Assembly: GCA_016935595.1 (NCBI GenBank)
Contig: JAFGQQ010000260.1
Location: 1 to 9,093, forward strand
Source: Bacteroidales bacterium
Lineage (GTDB): Bacteria; Bacteroidota; Bacteroidia; Bacteroidales; UBA10428
Reading direction: 5' to 3'
Length of the DNA stretch: 9,093 bases
A program made the translations under genes and the position numbers. Shown piece by piece: positions 1-8,500 of the stretch. Each line of letters opens with the position of its first letter. Positions within the stretch are counted from its first letter, which is position 1. Under the pieces are notes generated by a model. It saw only the letters and a list, made by a program, of their open reading frames with translations, ran no database searches and was not told the origin of the DNA.

Positions 1-2643
1 AGTTATTTGTTCATCCGGATCAGGACTTGTGTTGATCAATGCCTGTGCTGAAACAGCAAACTCAATAATATACCCATTAGCTGTTTCTCCTCGGTAAAAC
101 AAACACGGATTTCTTCCATGCCTTCTATCATCCGCATCCACCCTTGCTGTAAATTCTATATTAATTCTGTCGTTTGCATTTTGTATGGATGCTAAAGTAT
201 TAGGGTCTGTATCGAAAATCATCTTAAATGCATCATTTTCCCACCACCAGTCATTTCTGTCGCCCATAATATCATCCGTAACCTCTACAAAACCATAAAG
301 AAATAAGGAATCATAAACCAGGTAAACATCGGCAGAACAGTCGTTATCACCTTCTGAATTTCCATCAACAAGAAATGAATTATCTATATGAATATGACCT
401 GTGGCAGCGTCCCATACAGGATCTTTAATTCCGTCAATTGTTATTAATCCTTGTTCTGAGTATGTAAATCTTATCTCAGTTCGTGACCAGTTATTTAAGG
501 AATAGGCATGAAGATACAAGGAATAAATTTCTCCCTCGATTAAATTTTCGCCTGAATAATTGATTGATGTAATACTTGAATCTATATTATAATTCCAAAC
601 ATCTCCCCAGTTATGCCTGTAAACACTAATCGAGTATCTTGTAGCTTCGGTTACTTTTTCCCATTCAATTAAGAAATCAGGTTCATTAATATAAGAATTG
701 TTTGCAGGTGATAGTATATTTGTACAATTTAATGTAACAGGTATGGAATCTGATTTTGATGCCAGGTTACCTGACTTATCCTTGGAATAAAAAGTATATA
801 TTCCTGTTTGAACCGGAGAGCTAATGCCGGAACAATATTGATATCTACCATCTCCTGCATTACCATCGCAATGTGTATTATCATCATACAACAGATTAAT
901 ACTTCCATCCGGGAATTCAATCCAAACCGAGTCAATCTCTTCCAATCCTTGCGGATCCAATACATCTATCCAAAAATGATAATAATAATCTTCATTATTA
1001 TAATAATCAATTGTTTGTCTGGCATCAATGTCATAATTACTTAAAATCGGAATGTCAGGAATTGATGAATAGGCAAATCGCACTCCGTGGTGCCAGCTTT
1101 CGGCATCGTCTAATCCTGTACTAATATCCCATTGATAAATTCCTCCGTCAATTAAATCAGAGCCATTATTATCTTCATTATAAGTTATTGTTGTATCATA
1201 AATATCAATCCATCCCCAAACTGTATTTCCTTCGTATTCTCTTACACGTATCCAGTAATGATTAATATTATCAATCGAATCCCATGTAAAAAGCGGAGTT
1301 GAATCTGTGACAACTTCATTATATGCAGGCGATAAGTTTCTTGGATAATCTATAACCATGCTTAGATTATCTGTTACAATTACAGTATTGCTCGAATTGT
1401 CGGTTATGGTATAGATATAATCGCCTGTTGGAGGGGAATCTGTTAATCCTCCAAAATGATGGGCAAAGCGGCCATCGTTTTCATACCAGTCACTATGATG
1501 CCCATCGTCATATAAAATATATACTTCAGCTTCCGGAGAGGAAACAGTAACAGATTGTATATCATCTAATCCCTGGGGATCTCCCACATCAATTTCCAGA
1601 ACAAGTCCGTATTCTTCATATCCTTCATCATCACCGTAATGTCGTGAGCGAATATGCGGATTAGCAACAACAGGAGAGTCAGTTTCTGAAGAATAGAAAA
1701 ACCGTACGTCATTATGATTGCTGCTTGCATCATTTAAATATGCATTTACGTGCCATATATAATATTCTCCATCAACCAGGGCAGGCCCCGAAGCATCAAA
1801 ATTATACACTATGGAATTTGTATCAATATTGCCGGGCCCCCAGATATGATTGCCATTTTTATCTCCAAACCAGATGGAGTATGATGCAGCTCCCGGAACC
1901 GAATCCCAGCTTAATGTTGGTGTGCCGGAAGTAATCACAACATTCCCTCTTGGATATAAATTATGAGGATAATCAATAAAACTGTCAAGTGTGTCGGTTT
2001 TTGTTATGCTATTATCTGAATTATCAATTACAGTAAAAGTATATGCTCCCAGAAGAGGTGATCCGTAAATTGACCAGTCATGATAACTATATTCCCCGTC
2101 ATTGGGATTATTATCTCCATTCTGGCCGTTATCGTTTAGATTGTATGTGGTTTCATCCGGGTAAGTAACGGTGACCGATTTAATATCACTTAAGCCTTGA
2201 GGATCGGAAACCTGAATTTGCATAAAAACACCTTTGTCTCCGTCCCCGTATTCATTTCCGTATTGCGATGTCCACAGGTTTATATTGTTAATTACCGGAA
2301 TAAAAGAATAAAATACAGTTATTCCATCCGAATAACCACTCTCGTCATCGGTACTATCATAGGCGGTGATACGGTAATAGTAAGTTTTTTCTTTTGTTAT
2401 ATCTGTATCAATAAAGAATGTGTCAAGAGAAGGATTAACAACACTATCATATAAAAGGATTGGTGCAGATAAGGTATCGCGGTAAATGTTATATTTATGT
2501 AAATTAGATTCGGGATTGGGATCCCATTGAATGATTATTTGTCCGTCAGAATAAGTTGCATTAATATTTTGAGGAATAGATACTTGTCCAAGCGCGCTAT
2601 TAAAAATTATAAGCAAAAGCGGTAATGTAAAAATCTTCCTCAT
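1..2643 (-). CDS. Large secreted multidomain protein (FN3, three 208-residue repeats, CBM9-like), 3' end outside window
   Basis: I read this frame codon by codon from the ATG at 2643 to position 1: 881 codons, no stop, so the C-terminus is missing. Residues 1-19 look like a signal peptide (hydrophobic core PLLLIIF, cleavage after ALG). Residues 21-115 resemble a fibronectin type III domain (IIIQWDPNPESNLHKYNIYR, then TYYYRITAYDS). Next come three homologous units starting near residues 116, 324 and 532. Each carries DPQGL, D(I)xSVxV, a D/N-rich 'DG' loop, GxYxF/Y and a second FN3-like half with a W. From about residue 733 the pattern ITIDGIKDPVWD, ADVYLVYD (771-778) and LYGFVEVTDD (782-791) matches CBM9-like domains, usually linked to carbohydrate binding. 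A T9SS sorting domain could follow outside the window but is not visible. Probably a cell-surface or extracellular binding protein; the ligand is unknown. No clear TAnnTTTG promoter lies upstream. Confidence 0.88.
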   Translation of the reverse strand, partial: MRKIFTLPLLLIIFNSALGQVSIPQNINATYSDGQIIIQWDPNPESNLHKYNIYRDTLSAPILLYDSVVNPSLDTFFIDTDITKEKTYYYRITAYDSTDDESGYSDGITVFYSFIPVINNINLWTSQYGNEYGDGDKGVFMQIQVSDPQGLSDIKSVTVTYPDETTYNLNDNGQNGDNNPNDGEYSYHDWSIYGSPLLGAYTFTVIDNSDNSITKTDTLDSFIDYPHNLYPRGNVVITSGTPTLSWDSVPGAASYSIWFGDKNGNHIWGPGNIDTNSIVYNFDASGPALVDGEYYIWHVNAYLNDASSNHNDVRFFYSSETDSPVVANPHIRSRHYGDDEGYEEYGLVLEIDVGDPQGLDDIQSVTVSSPEAEVYILYDDGHHSDWYENDGRFAHHFGGLTDSPPTGDYIYTITDNSSNTVIVTDNLSMVIDYPRNLSPAYNEVVTDSTPLFTWDSIDNINHYWIRVREYEGNTVWGWIDIYDTTITYNEDNNGSDLIDGGIYQWDISTGLDDAESWHHGVRFAYSSIPDIPILSNYDIDARQTIDYYNNEDYYYHFWIDVLDPQGLEEIDSVWIEFPDGSINLLYDDNTHCDGNAGDGRYQYCSGISSPVQTGIYTFYSKDKSGNLASKSDSIPVTLNCTNILSPANNSYINEPDFLIEWEKVTEATRYSISVYRHNWGDVWNYNIDSSITSINYSGENLIEGEIYSLYLHAYSLNNWSRTEIRFTYSEQGLITIDGIKDPVWDAATGHIHIDNSFLVDGNSEGDNDCSADVYLVYDSLFLYGFVEVTDDIMGDRNDWWWENDAFKMIFDTDPNTLASIQNANDRINIEFTARVDADDRRHGRNPCLFYRGETANGYIIEFAVSAQALINTSPDPDEQIT
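396..2298 (-). repeat. Three tandem protein-level repeats with a period of 208 codons
   Basis: The DPQGL motif begins at residues 147, 355 and 563 of the minus-strand protein, so both intervals are exactly 208. Unit boundaries by eye are residues 116-323, 324-531 and 532 to about 732. The first half of each unit looks like an Ig/cadherin-type strand set (QxxDPQGLxDIxSVxV, DDG, NDG/GDGRY, TGxYxF). The second half looks like a FN3-type fold (TxSWDS, YxIxV, W, LIDGxxYxWxxxA, VRFxYSS). The copies are clearly diverged in sequence, so this is an old internal triplication and not a recent DNA repeat. Confidence 0.8.
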
Positions 2644-2896
2644 ATTAATAATATAAATAGGAACTTTATACAAAAATTATAATATTCTAAAACAATTACT
2701 ATTTGTTGTATATAGTATAATTTAAGTAATCAGTATATAACGTTCCCTCCTAATCTGATGATTTAATTTGAATATATTTTTAATTTACGAATTTATAAAA
2801 ATATTATACATTACATAAATGGCAATGGAATAATTTTTTAATCACTTTTGTTCTTCTTCGATAATATAATTGAATTTAAGAATTAAAAAAGTGGAA
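2644..2896. other. AT-rich noncoding stretch upstream of the large minus-strand gene
   Basis: I see no coding frame here. A TATAAT-like string reads on the minus strand at 2676-2681, but no minus-strand TAnnTTTG element is present, so I do not call a promoter. A partial inverted repeat (CACTTTT 2843-2849 with AAAAGTG 2887-2893) lies just past the stop of the neighbouring small ORF. No U-tract follows it on the minus strand. Confidence 0.5.
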
Positions 2897-3172
2897 CTAA
2901 TTTAAGATAAGCTTTTTAAAAATAGTACTGGACTCTGATGATATTTCTAAATAATATATTCCAGGATGAAAGCCTGAAACATCAATTATATTATTATTTA
3001 TACCATTTAAGACAATAATATTTTGTTTTGCGACTAACTGAAGCATTAAATCATATATTTTTAAAGTGAGCCTTTTTTTATCATTTGACTTGAACTGAAT
3101 TTTTAAAATACCTTTTGTTGAAATAGGATAAACTTTTAATACTGTAGCAAGTTCTTTATTTTCAGTTTTCAT
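2897..3172 (-). CDS. Orphan, degenerate T9SS type-A sorting domain (91 aa), probably a gene remnant
   Basis: The C-terminal 75 or so residues follow the type IX secretion type-A sorting-domain pattern: KVYP at 13-16, KGILKIQF at 20-27, LTLKIYD at 35-41, IIDVSGFHPGIYYLEI at 62-77, ending KKLILN. In T9SS cargo this domain sits at the end of a long exported protein and directs secretion and surface attachment. Here there is no cargo domain and no signal peptide. The usual PNP after VY is PIS, and the usual Gly in the 'YDxxG' turn is Leu at residue 44. I chose the ATG at 3172, which has an A-rich upstream region. The frame stays open to a TTG at 3277, but that extension (rich in I, N and K) is neither a signal peptide nor a recognisable domain. 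It most likely represents the tail of a decayed cargo gene; a functional small protein cannot be excluded. Confidence 0.55.
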   Translation of the reverse strand: MKTENKELATVLKVYPISTKGILKIQFKSNDKKRLTLKIYDLMLQLVAKQNIIVLNGINNNIIDVSGFHPGIYYLEISSESSTIFKKLILN

Positions 3173-3540
3173 TATTAAATTATTTATTTTTTTTATATTA
3201 ATCCTAATACTATTTATGATGAAATAATAAATATCATCCGATATTATTAATGTAAAAGAATGAACAGATGTAAACAACTTTTTTATGAATTTAATAGATT
3301 ATTAATTAAAAAATGATATAATAAAAATGTTGGAAACACAGAGATATGCCTATATTTAAGATGAATAATTTAAGAATGTTAATAAAGGCATATGAATATT
3401 AGTTATAAATTATTATAAAACAATTTGTTAATTAAAAAAAAAATTATAATTTTGAACTTAAGATTTTTTCCAAAAAGTGTTTACATTTTTAACGTTTCAT
3501 ACATTAATATATTGAAAACAATAAATTAAATTCTAATAAA
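3173..3540. other. AT-rich intergenic region between divergent genes
   Basis: No convincing gene is present. The 3173-3277 part is an open extension of the minus-strand sorting-domain ORF with low-complexity content. An 8-bp inverted repeat (ATATGCCT 3344-3351, AGGCATAT 3386-3393) with a 34-bp spacer is the only clear symmetric element. The right part holds the putative promoter of the caspase gene. The left arm is not followed by a usable U-tract on either strand. Confidence 0.5.
3425..3454 (+). promoter_or_regulatory. Putative Bacteroidota-type promoter for the caspase gene
   Basis: TTG at 3425-3427 and TAATTTTG at 3447-3454 match the -33 TTG and -7 TAnnTTTG elements described for the Bacteroidota primary sigma factor, with a 19-bp spacer. 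Transcription would start near 3460 and leave a leader of roughly 80 nt before the ATG at 3541. AT-rich sequence makes chance matches fairly likely. Confidence 0.45.
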
Positions 3541-4440
3541 ATGAAAAAGTTAGCTTGTACAATAACAATTATGATTTATTGCCTGACAATAATAGCCCAA
3601 ATAGGCGAAAGCGGTTTTAAATCAATTGAATTAACAGGAGAAAAGAAAGCCTACAGGGGTGACGGAGATCCATTGAAAGGTTTAAATATGGCAAAAGCAG
3701 AAGAAGAACTAAATTTTGGAGATTATTATGCATTTATTATAGGAATTGACAATTATAAAGGAGACTGGCCTGCATTAGACAATGCAGTAAATGATGCCCG
3801 CGGGGTTAAACAAGTATTAGAATCGAAATATAATTTTAACCACTTTATTACATTATATAACGACCAAGCAACAAGAGAGAATATCATAGAGAAATTTGAA
3901 TGGTTAATAAAAAATGTAGATGAGAATGATAATTTACTCATATTCTACTCCGGACATGGTGATTATAAAGAAGAATTAAACAAGGGCTACTGGGTGCCTA
4001 TAGATGCTCAGACCAAATCGCTTTCCAATTATATTTCAAATTCCGATATACAAACATTTCTTGGAGGCGTTAGATCGAAGCATACCTTATTAGTATCTGA
4101 TGCTTGCTTTAGCGGTGATTTATTCAGGGGAAAGACATTTTCTGTTCCGTTCGAAAATTCAGAGCGTTATTATAAAGAAGTGCACAGAAGGATTTCGAGG
4201 CAGGCCATTACATCAGGAGGGCTTCAACCAGTTGTTGATGGGGGAAAAGATGGTCATTCAGTATTTACTTATTATTTCTTGAAAAGCCTGGAAAATAATT
4301 CTAATCCATATTTTGATGCCAGTCAGCTATTTAACGATATAAAAATTCCGGTAGTTAATAATTCCGAACAAACACCAGAATTTCACCCTATTAAAAATAC
4401 AGGCGACGAAGGAGGGCAATTTATATTCTTAGGAAAATAA
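3541..4440 (+). CDS. Secreted caspase-like cysteine peptidase (C14 / metacaspase type)
   Basis: This is a 299-residue protein. Residues 1-19 form a signal peptide with likely cleavage at IIA|Q, so the enzyme should act in the periplasm or outside the cell. The caspase fold covers about 60-298: YYAFIIGIDNY (62-72), LDNAVNDARGVKQVL (79-93), LLIFYSGHGD (132-141) with catalytic His139, and LLVSDACFSGD (183-193) with catalytic Cys189. The S1-side segment AITSGG...DGHSVFTYYFL spans 222-247. Asp187, two residues before the Cys, is the acidic position that gives metacaspases their Arg/Lys preference, so I infer basic-residue specificity. The His-Cys dyad is intact. There is no TPR, WD40, sulfatase-like or T9SS sorting domain attached, so this is a stand-alone protease. 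The ATG has an A/T-rich upstream region without a Shine-Dalgarno match. A terminator-like hairpin follows. Its substrate is unknown; the downstream Ig/membrane protein and sensor phosphatase are candidate partners only by position. Confidence 0.92.
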   Translation: MKKLACTITIMIYCLTIIAQIGESGFKSIELTGEKKAYRGDGDPLKGLNMAKAEEELNFGDYYAFIIGIDNYKGDWPALDNAVNDARGVKQVLESKYNFNHFITLYNDQATRENIIEKFEWLIKNVDENDNLLIFYSGHGDYKEELNKGYWVPIDAQTKSLSNYISNSDIQTFLGGVRSKHTLLVSDACFSGDLFRGKTFSVPFENSERYYKEVHRRISRQAITSGGLQPVVDGGKDGHSVFTYYFLKSLENNSNPYFDASQLFNDIKIPVVNNSEQTPEFHPIKNTGDEGGQFIFLGK

Positions 4441-4473
4441 TCATTGAGATTTTCTAAATTCTTGCTATAGCCG

Positions 4474-4527
4474 GTTGAATTTGAAATTATAAAATTTGAT
4501 TAATTTTAAATTCAACTTCTGTTTTTT
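4474..4527 (+). terminator. Terminator-like hairpin after the caspase gene
   Basis: GTTGAATTT (4474-4482) pairs perfectly with AAATTCAAC (4508-4516). The stem continues inward through one G-T wobble to about 16 bp around an 11-nt loop. Six Ts at 4522-4527 follow after a 5-nt gap. The stem has only two G-C pairs, so it is weak and termination may be partial. Confidence 0.45.
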
Positions 4528-4564
4528 AAAATAACGAATATATTATAGAATGATTAATTTTTTA

Positions 4565-4572
4565 TATATTTG
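4565..4572 (+). promoter_or_regulatory. Possible -7 element (TATATTTG) upstream of the Ig/membrane protein gene
   Basis: TATATTTG matches TAnnTTTG exactly, but no TTG lies at the proper distance upstream. If used, it would give a leader of about 115 nt before the ATG at 4696. Confidence 0.28.
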
Positions 4573-4608
4573 ATCGTAAATATATTGAAATTAAATGTAA
4601 CCCAAGTG

Positions 4609-4669
4609 TTTGATTCAAAAATAAATGACTATGAAAAATCATAATCAAATATGTGGATTTCATTTGATT
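4609..4669 (+). promoter_or_regulatory. Overlapping hairpins in the 5' leader of the Ig/membrane protein gene
   Basis: AATCAAA at 4643-4649 can pair either with TTTGATT at 4609-4615 or, extended by one base to AATCAAAT (4643-4650), with ATTTGATT at 4662-4669 (11-nt loop). The two pairings exclude each other, as in attenuator leaders. The second hairpin runs into a short T stretch (4668-4672). The stems are 7-8 bp and AT-rich. The regulatory role is inference. Confidence 0.25.
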
Positions 4670-4684
4670 TTTAATAACTTATAA
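4625..4684 (+). other. Short leader ORF (19 codons) before the Ig/membrane protein gene
   Basis: The reading frame starts at ATG 4625 and stops at TAA 4682-4684, 11 bases before the next start codon. It reads MTMKNHNQICGFHLIFNNL and spans the second leader hairpin. No family is recognisable and no Shine-Dalgarno is visible. Short ORFs like this are common by chance, and I list it because of its position. Confidence 0.15.
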
Positions 4685-4695
4685 ATAATTTTTTA

Positions 4696-5472
4696 ATGAG
4701 ATTTATAAAATTATATTTCTTTATAATATTCATAGTAATATCATTAATTAGCACATATTCTCAAAAATCGAAAGCCCAAATAAAAAATGTCGATTTTACT
4801 TACAACAGTGATAATCAAATTATTGTAGTTATTTATGACATTGATAATTCTTCTGCGATTGAGCGGTATAATATTGAGTTAACTTTTGTTGATTTTAATG
4901 GTAATAGAATTGTCCCAAGATCGATTAGGGGAGATGTTGGAAATGATATTAAAGGAGGGAAAAACAAAGTAATATATTGGGATGTATTGAATGATGTTGA
5001 AGAACTTGGTAGAGTTAGGGCAAGGGTAACCGTTAAAGGAGTTACTGAGCATTTAGGTAATTCTTCAAATGCATTGCTATCAGTTATGGTGCCAGGTTTG
5101 GGTGATTATTATGTTAAAAATAAAAGGAATATGATTATTAAACCGGTTTTTAGAACAATTACTGCATATGGTTTGGTTGGTTATGGAATTTATAATTATA
5201 TTGATTTTAATAAAAAATTTAAAGAATATAATGATAAGGATACTCCCAGAGAAGATTTCGACCGTCTTTTCAATGAAGCGACAACTTCATTGCACAGGTC
5301 ATATGTTGCATCTAGTATTGGCGCTGCCATATGGGCATCGGATGTAATATGGGTAGCCATAAAGGGTGCCAAAAATAAACAGCGTAACCTTATGATTGGT
5401 TCTATAGGATATGATTATAACTTGGTTTATATTCCCGGTGGCGTTGGTCTTAATTTATCGGTAAAATTTTAA
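4696..5472 (+). CDS. Exported protein with Ig-like domain and PGLGDYYV two-helix membrane domain
   Basis: The protein has 258 residues. Residues 1-22 are a strongly hydrophobic signal peptide (likely cut TYS|Q). Residues 27-115 look like a beta-sandwich domain: VDFTYNSDNQIIVVIYDID, a GN turn, then GDVGNDIKGGKNKVIYWDVL (79-98) and RVRARVTV. From memory this 'GDVG-x-I-x-G-x-K-x-I-x-WD' pattern occurs at the front of some Bacteroidota formylglycine-generating-enzyme-like and caspase-linked envelope proteins. Residues 125-140 (NALLSVMVPGLGDYYV) resemble the start of DUF5683-type membrane domains. Two likely membrane helices follow, near 150-169 and 203-223, with a charged linker (172-200) between them. 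The C-terminus (VYIPGGVGLNLSVKF) looks like beta strands. No catalytic residues are apparent, so a structural or scaffold role in the envelope is plausible but unproven. It lies 59 bp before the sensor phosphatase gene, with no terminator between. Confidence 0.78.
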   Translation: MRFIKLYFFIIFIVISLISTYSQKSKAQIKNVDFTYNSDNQIIVVIYDIDNSSAIERYNIELTFVDFNGNRIVPRSIRGDVGNDIKGGKNKVIYWDVLNDVEELGRVRARVTVKGVTEHLGNSSNALLSVMVPGLGDYYVKNKRNMIIKPVFRTITAYGLVGYGIYNYIDFNKKFKEYNDKDTPREDFDRLFNEATTSLHRSYVASSIGAAIWASDVIWVAIKGAKNKQRNLMIGSIGYDYNLVYIPGGVGLNLSVKF

Positions 5473-5531
5473 TATATGAATGTTTAAGATGATTATAATT
5501 TCATTGCTTTTTAAAATATACCAGGATTAAT

Positions 5532-8500
5532 ATGTTTAAAATAAAAAATTATTTTATCCTTATTTTTTTTGTTATTTTAACCTTAAATCTTAAACCACAG
5601 CAAAATAATTTCAGGGTGTTTTCTATTGAGGAAGGTTTACCTCAATCAACTATTTTTAAAATTACACAAGATAAAAGGGGATATTTATGGTTGGGCACTA
5701 ATGGAGGCGGAGTTTGCCGTTTTGACGGATTGAATTTTGTAACATTCTCGAAGAAAAAAGGACTATCAGGAAATATTGTGCGGACTATTTATGAGGATAG
5801 CAATGGAAAGCTTTGGATTGGGACAGAAGAAGGAATAACCATATTTGACGGATTTAGATTTAAAATTATATCAAATGATGACGGATTATCGGGCAATAAT
5901 GTTTTATGTTTTTATGAAGATGTTGATAAGAATATTTGGGCAGGTACTTCCGATGGCGGATTGAACATAATTTCTATGACAAACAACTTATTGGAAATTA
6001 AAACATTGACAAAAAACGACGGATTAATAAGTAATTTTATATTTGATATTATACAAGATAATCATGACAGGATTTGGGTTGGTATGCTTGGCGGCATTAA
6101 TATTTTAAATGTTAGAGATAGTATTCATAATATTCAATATTTAATGAAAGGCATTAATATACCTTCGAATATTATTGTTTCATTAGAAATAGACTCAGAA
6201 GGAAATTTATGGTGCGGATCATATTATGACGGATTATTTAAAATTGAAAATTTTCAAAGCAACGATTCTGCAAAAGTCATTCAGTATGAAAATATAGATG
6301 CTATATCAAATCAAGTTATTTGGGATATTTTATATGATAAAAACGGAGATTTGTGGGTGGCTACCGATAAATCAGGAGTAATTAAAATTGAAAATAAATA
6401 TTTAAATTCTATAAAAAATGAAAATATTATAGAATATAATAATACACATGGCTTGCCAGATAATCAAATACTCAATATTTATGAAGACATTGAAGGAAAC
6501 ATTTGGTTTGGGACAAACGGAAGTGGTTTATGCCAGTTTTTAGGCGATTATTTTACGCATTATACTATTAATGAGGGTTTATCGAGTAACCAGGTTTTTG
6601 GAATATCTCAGGATAATTCAGGTAATTACTGGCTGGCAACTTATGGTGGTGGATTATTGAAAATGTCTATAAAAAATAATAAACCAAGTTTTCAAATTTT
6701 TCAGAAAAATACTGGATTACCCGATAATTTTATTCTCTCATTAACCTTTACTCCGGATAATAAATTATGGCTTGCTACAGCAAATAAGGGAATTTGTAAA
6801 TACCAAGACCTGAAATGGATTTTATATAATGAGAATCAGGGATTAATAAACAATAAAGTAAATTGTATTTATTCCGATTCAAAAGGAAATATATGGTGTG
6901 GCACAGCAGGAGGAATAAGTAAATTCGACGGAAAAAGATTTGTAAATATTTCAGAGTATGACGGATTAATCAATAATGAAGTACAAACCATTATTGAAGA
7001 CACCAAAGGAAATATTTGGTTTGGCACATTAGGCGGTCTTGCCTGGACCAACGAACGGCTTATGACCGATTATGACGAAACTGACGGATTAACTGAAAAG
7101 CGTGTAAAGTCGCTGGCAGAAGATAATGAAGGTAATATTTGGATTGGCACATTTGGTGGCGGATTGTTTAAATTTATTTATAATGCCGATTCTATGCCTG
7201 TAAAATTTATTGCAGACGACCAGGTTTTAAGCTCCAATAATATTTATTCATTATTATTTCAAAACGACAGTGTTCTTATTATCGGTACTGATAAAGGATT
7301 TGATAAAGTGTTATTAAATGAGAACAAGCAAATTAAATTTGTTAAGAATTATGACAAATCAGAAGGTTTTATTGGTATAGAAAATAACCTTAATGCAATT
7401 TATAAAGATAAAGACAATAACATATGGTTTGGTACGGTTAAAGGTTTAACAAGGTATGATTCGAAAAAAGAGAAAGCAAATCTAAATCCTCCTCAAACTC
7501 ATATTACCGATTTAAGACTTTTTTTCGAGAATATCGATTGGGGTGAAAGGGTTGATAGCGTAAGACCATGGTTTAGAATTCCTGCAAGTTTAAAGTTACC
7601 TCATTCAAAAAATCACCTTACTTTTAAATTCTCAGGCATATCACTAAAGAATCCCTATAAAATTCAATATTCTTATAAATTGGAAGGATTAGATGAGAAT
7701 TGGTCTCCACCTTCTCCGAAGAAAGAAGCAAGTTATCCGGGTTTACCTCCGGGCGATTATATTTTTAAAGTTAAAGCAGGAAATGAAAATAATATATGGA
7801 ACTCCGAACCTATTGAATTTATTTTTATTATTAATCCTCCTTTCTGGAAAAGATGGTGGTTTTATTTATCCATAATTATAATTATTACTATAGTTATTAT
7901 TGCTTATATTAAATACAGGGAAAGGCAATTACGAATCGAAAATAGAATTCTTGAAGAAAAGGTAAAAGAACGTACTGCAAGAATAGAGAAGCAAAAAGTA
8001 GAAATTGAGGAAAAAAATAAATATATTCTGGATAGTATTGCTTATGCTAAAAGAATACAAGACGCAGTAATGCCCTCAAAAGAAGTACTCGATAAAGTTT
8101 TAAACGAGTATTTTATATTATTTAAACCCAGGGATATTGTAAGTGGTGATTTTTATTGGGTAACGCAAAAAGAAAATAAAATAGTTATTGCAGTGGCCGA
8201 TTGTACTGGGCATGGAGTGCCTGGCGCTTTTATGAGTATGCTAGGTGTGGCCTTTTTAAACGAAATAGTAAATAAAAGCAAAGTATCAACAGCAAATGAA
8301 ATATTAAATCAACTACGTGATAATGTAAAACAAACTCTTTCACAATCGGGAAAAGATCAGGAAGCTAGAGATGGTATGGATTTAGCCTTGTGTATTTTTG
8401 ATAATGAAACAAAAACCTGCCAGTACTCGGGGGCATATAATCCGCTTGTGATATTTAAAAATGGCGAATTAATAGAAATGAAAGCCGATAAAATGCCAAT

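Noticed and set aside
808..2454. Plus-strand ORFs at 808-1044, 1725-1934 and 2197-2454
   Set aside because: They lie antisense to the continuous 881-codon minus-strand frame, have no recognisable domains and no upstream signals.
2843..2893. Inverted repeat CACTTTT/AAAAGTG as terminator of the small minus-strand ORF
   Set aside because: The stem is interrupted and the minus strand continues with A-rich sequence, not a U-tract.
2897..3277. Longer start of the sorting-domain ORF at TTG 3277
   Set aside because: The extra 35 residues contain no signal peptide or domain, the start would be TTG, and an ATG at 3172 precedes the conserved part.
3344..3393. 8-bp inverted repeat ATATGCCT/AGGCATAT as a mobile-element end or operator
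   Set aside because: There is no transposase, no target duplication and a 34-bp spacer; one such repeat is expected by chance in this AT-rich DNA.
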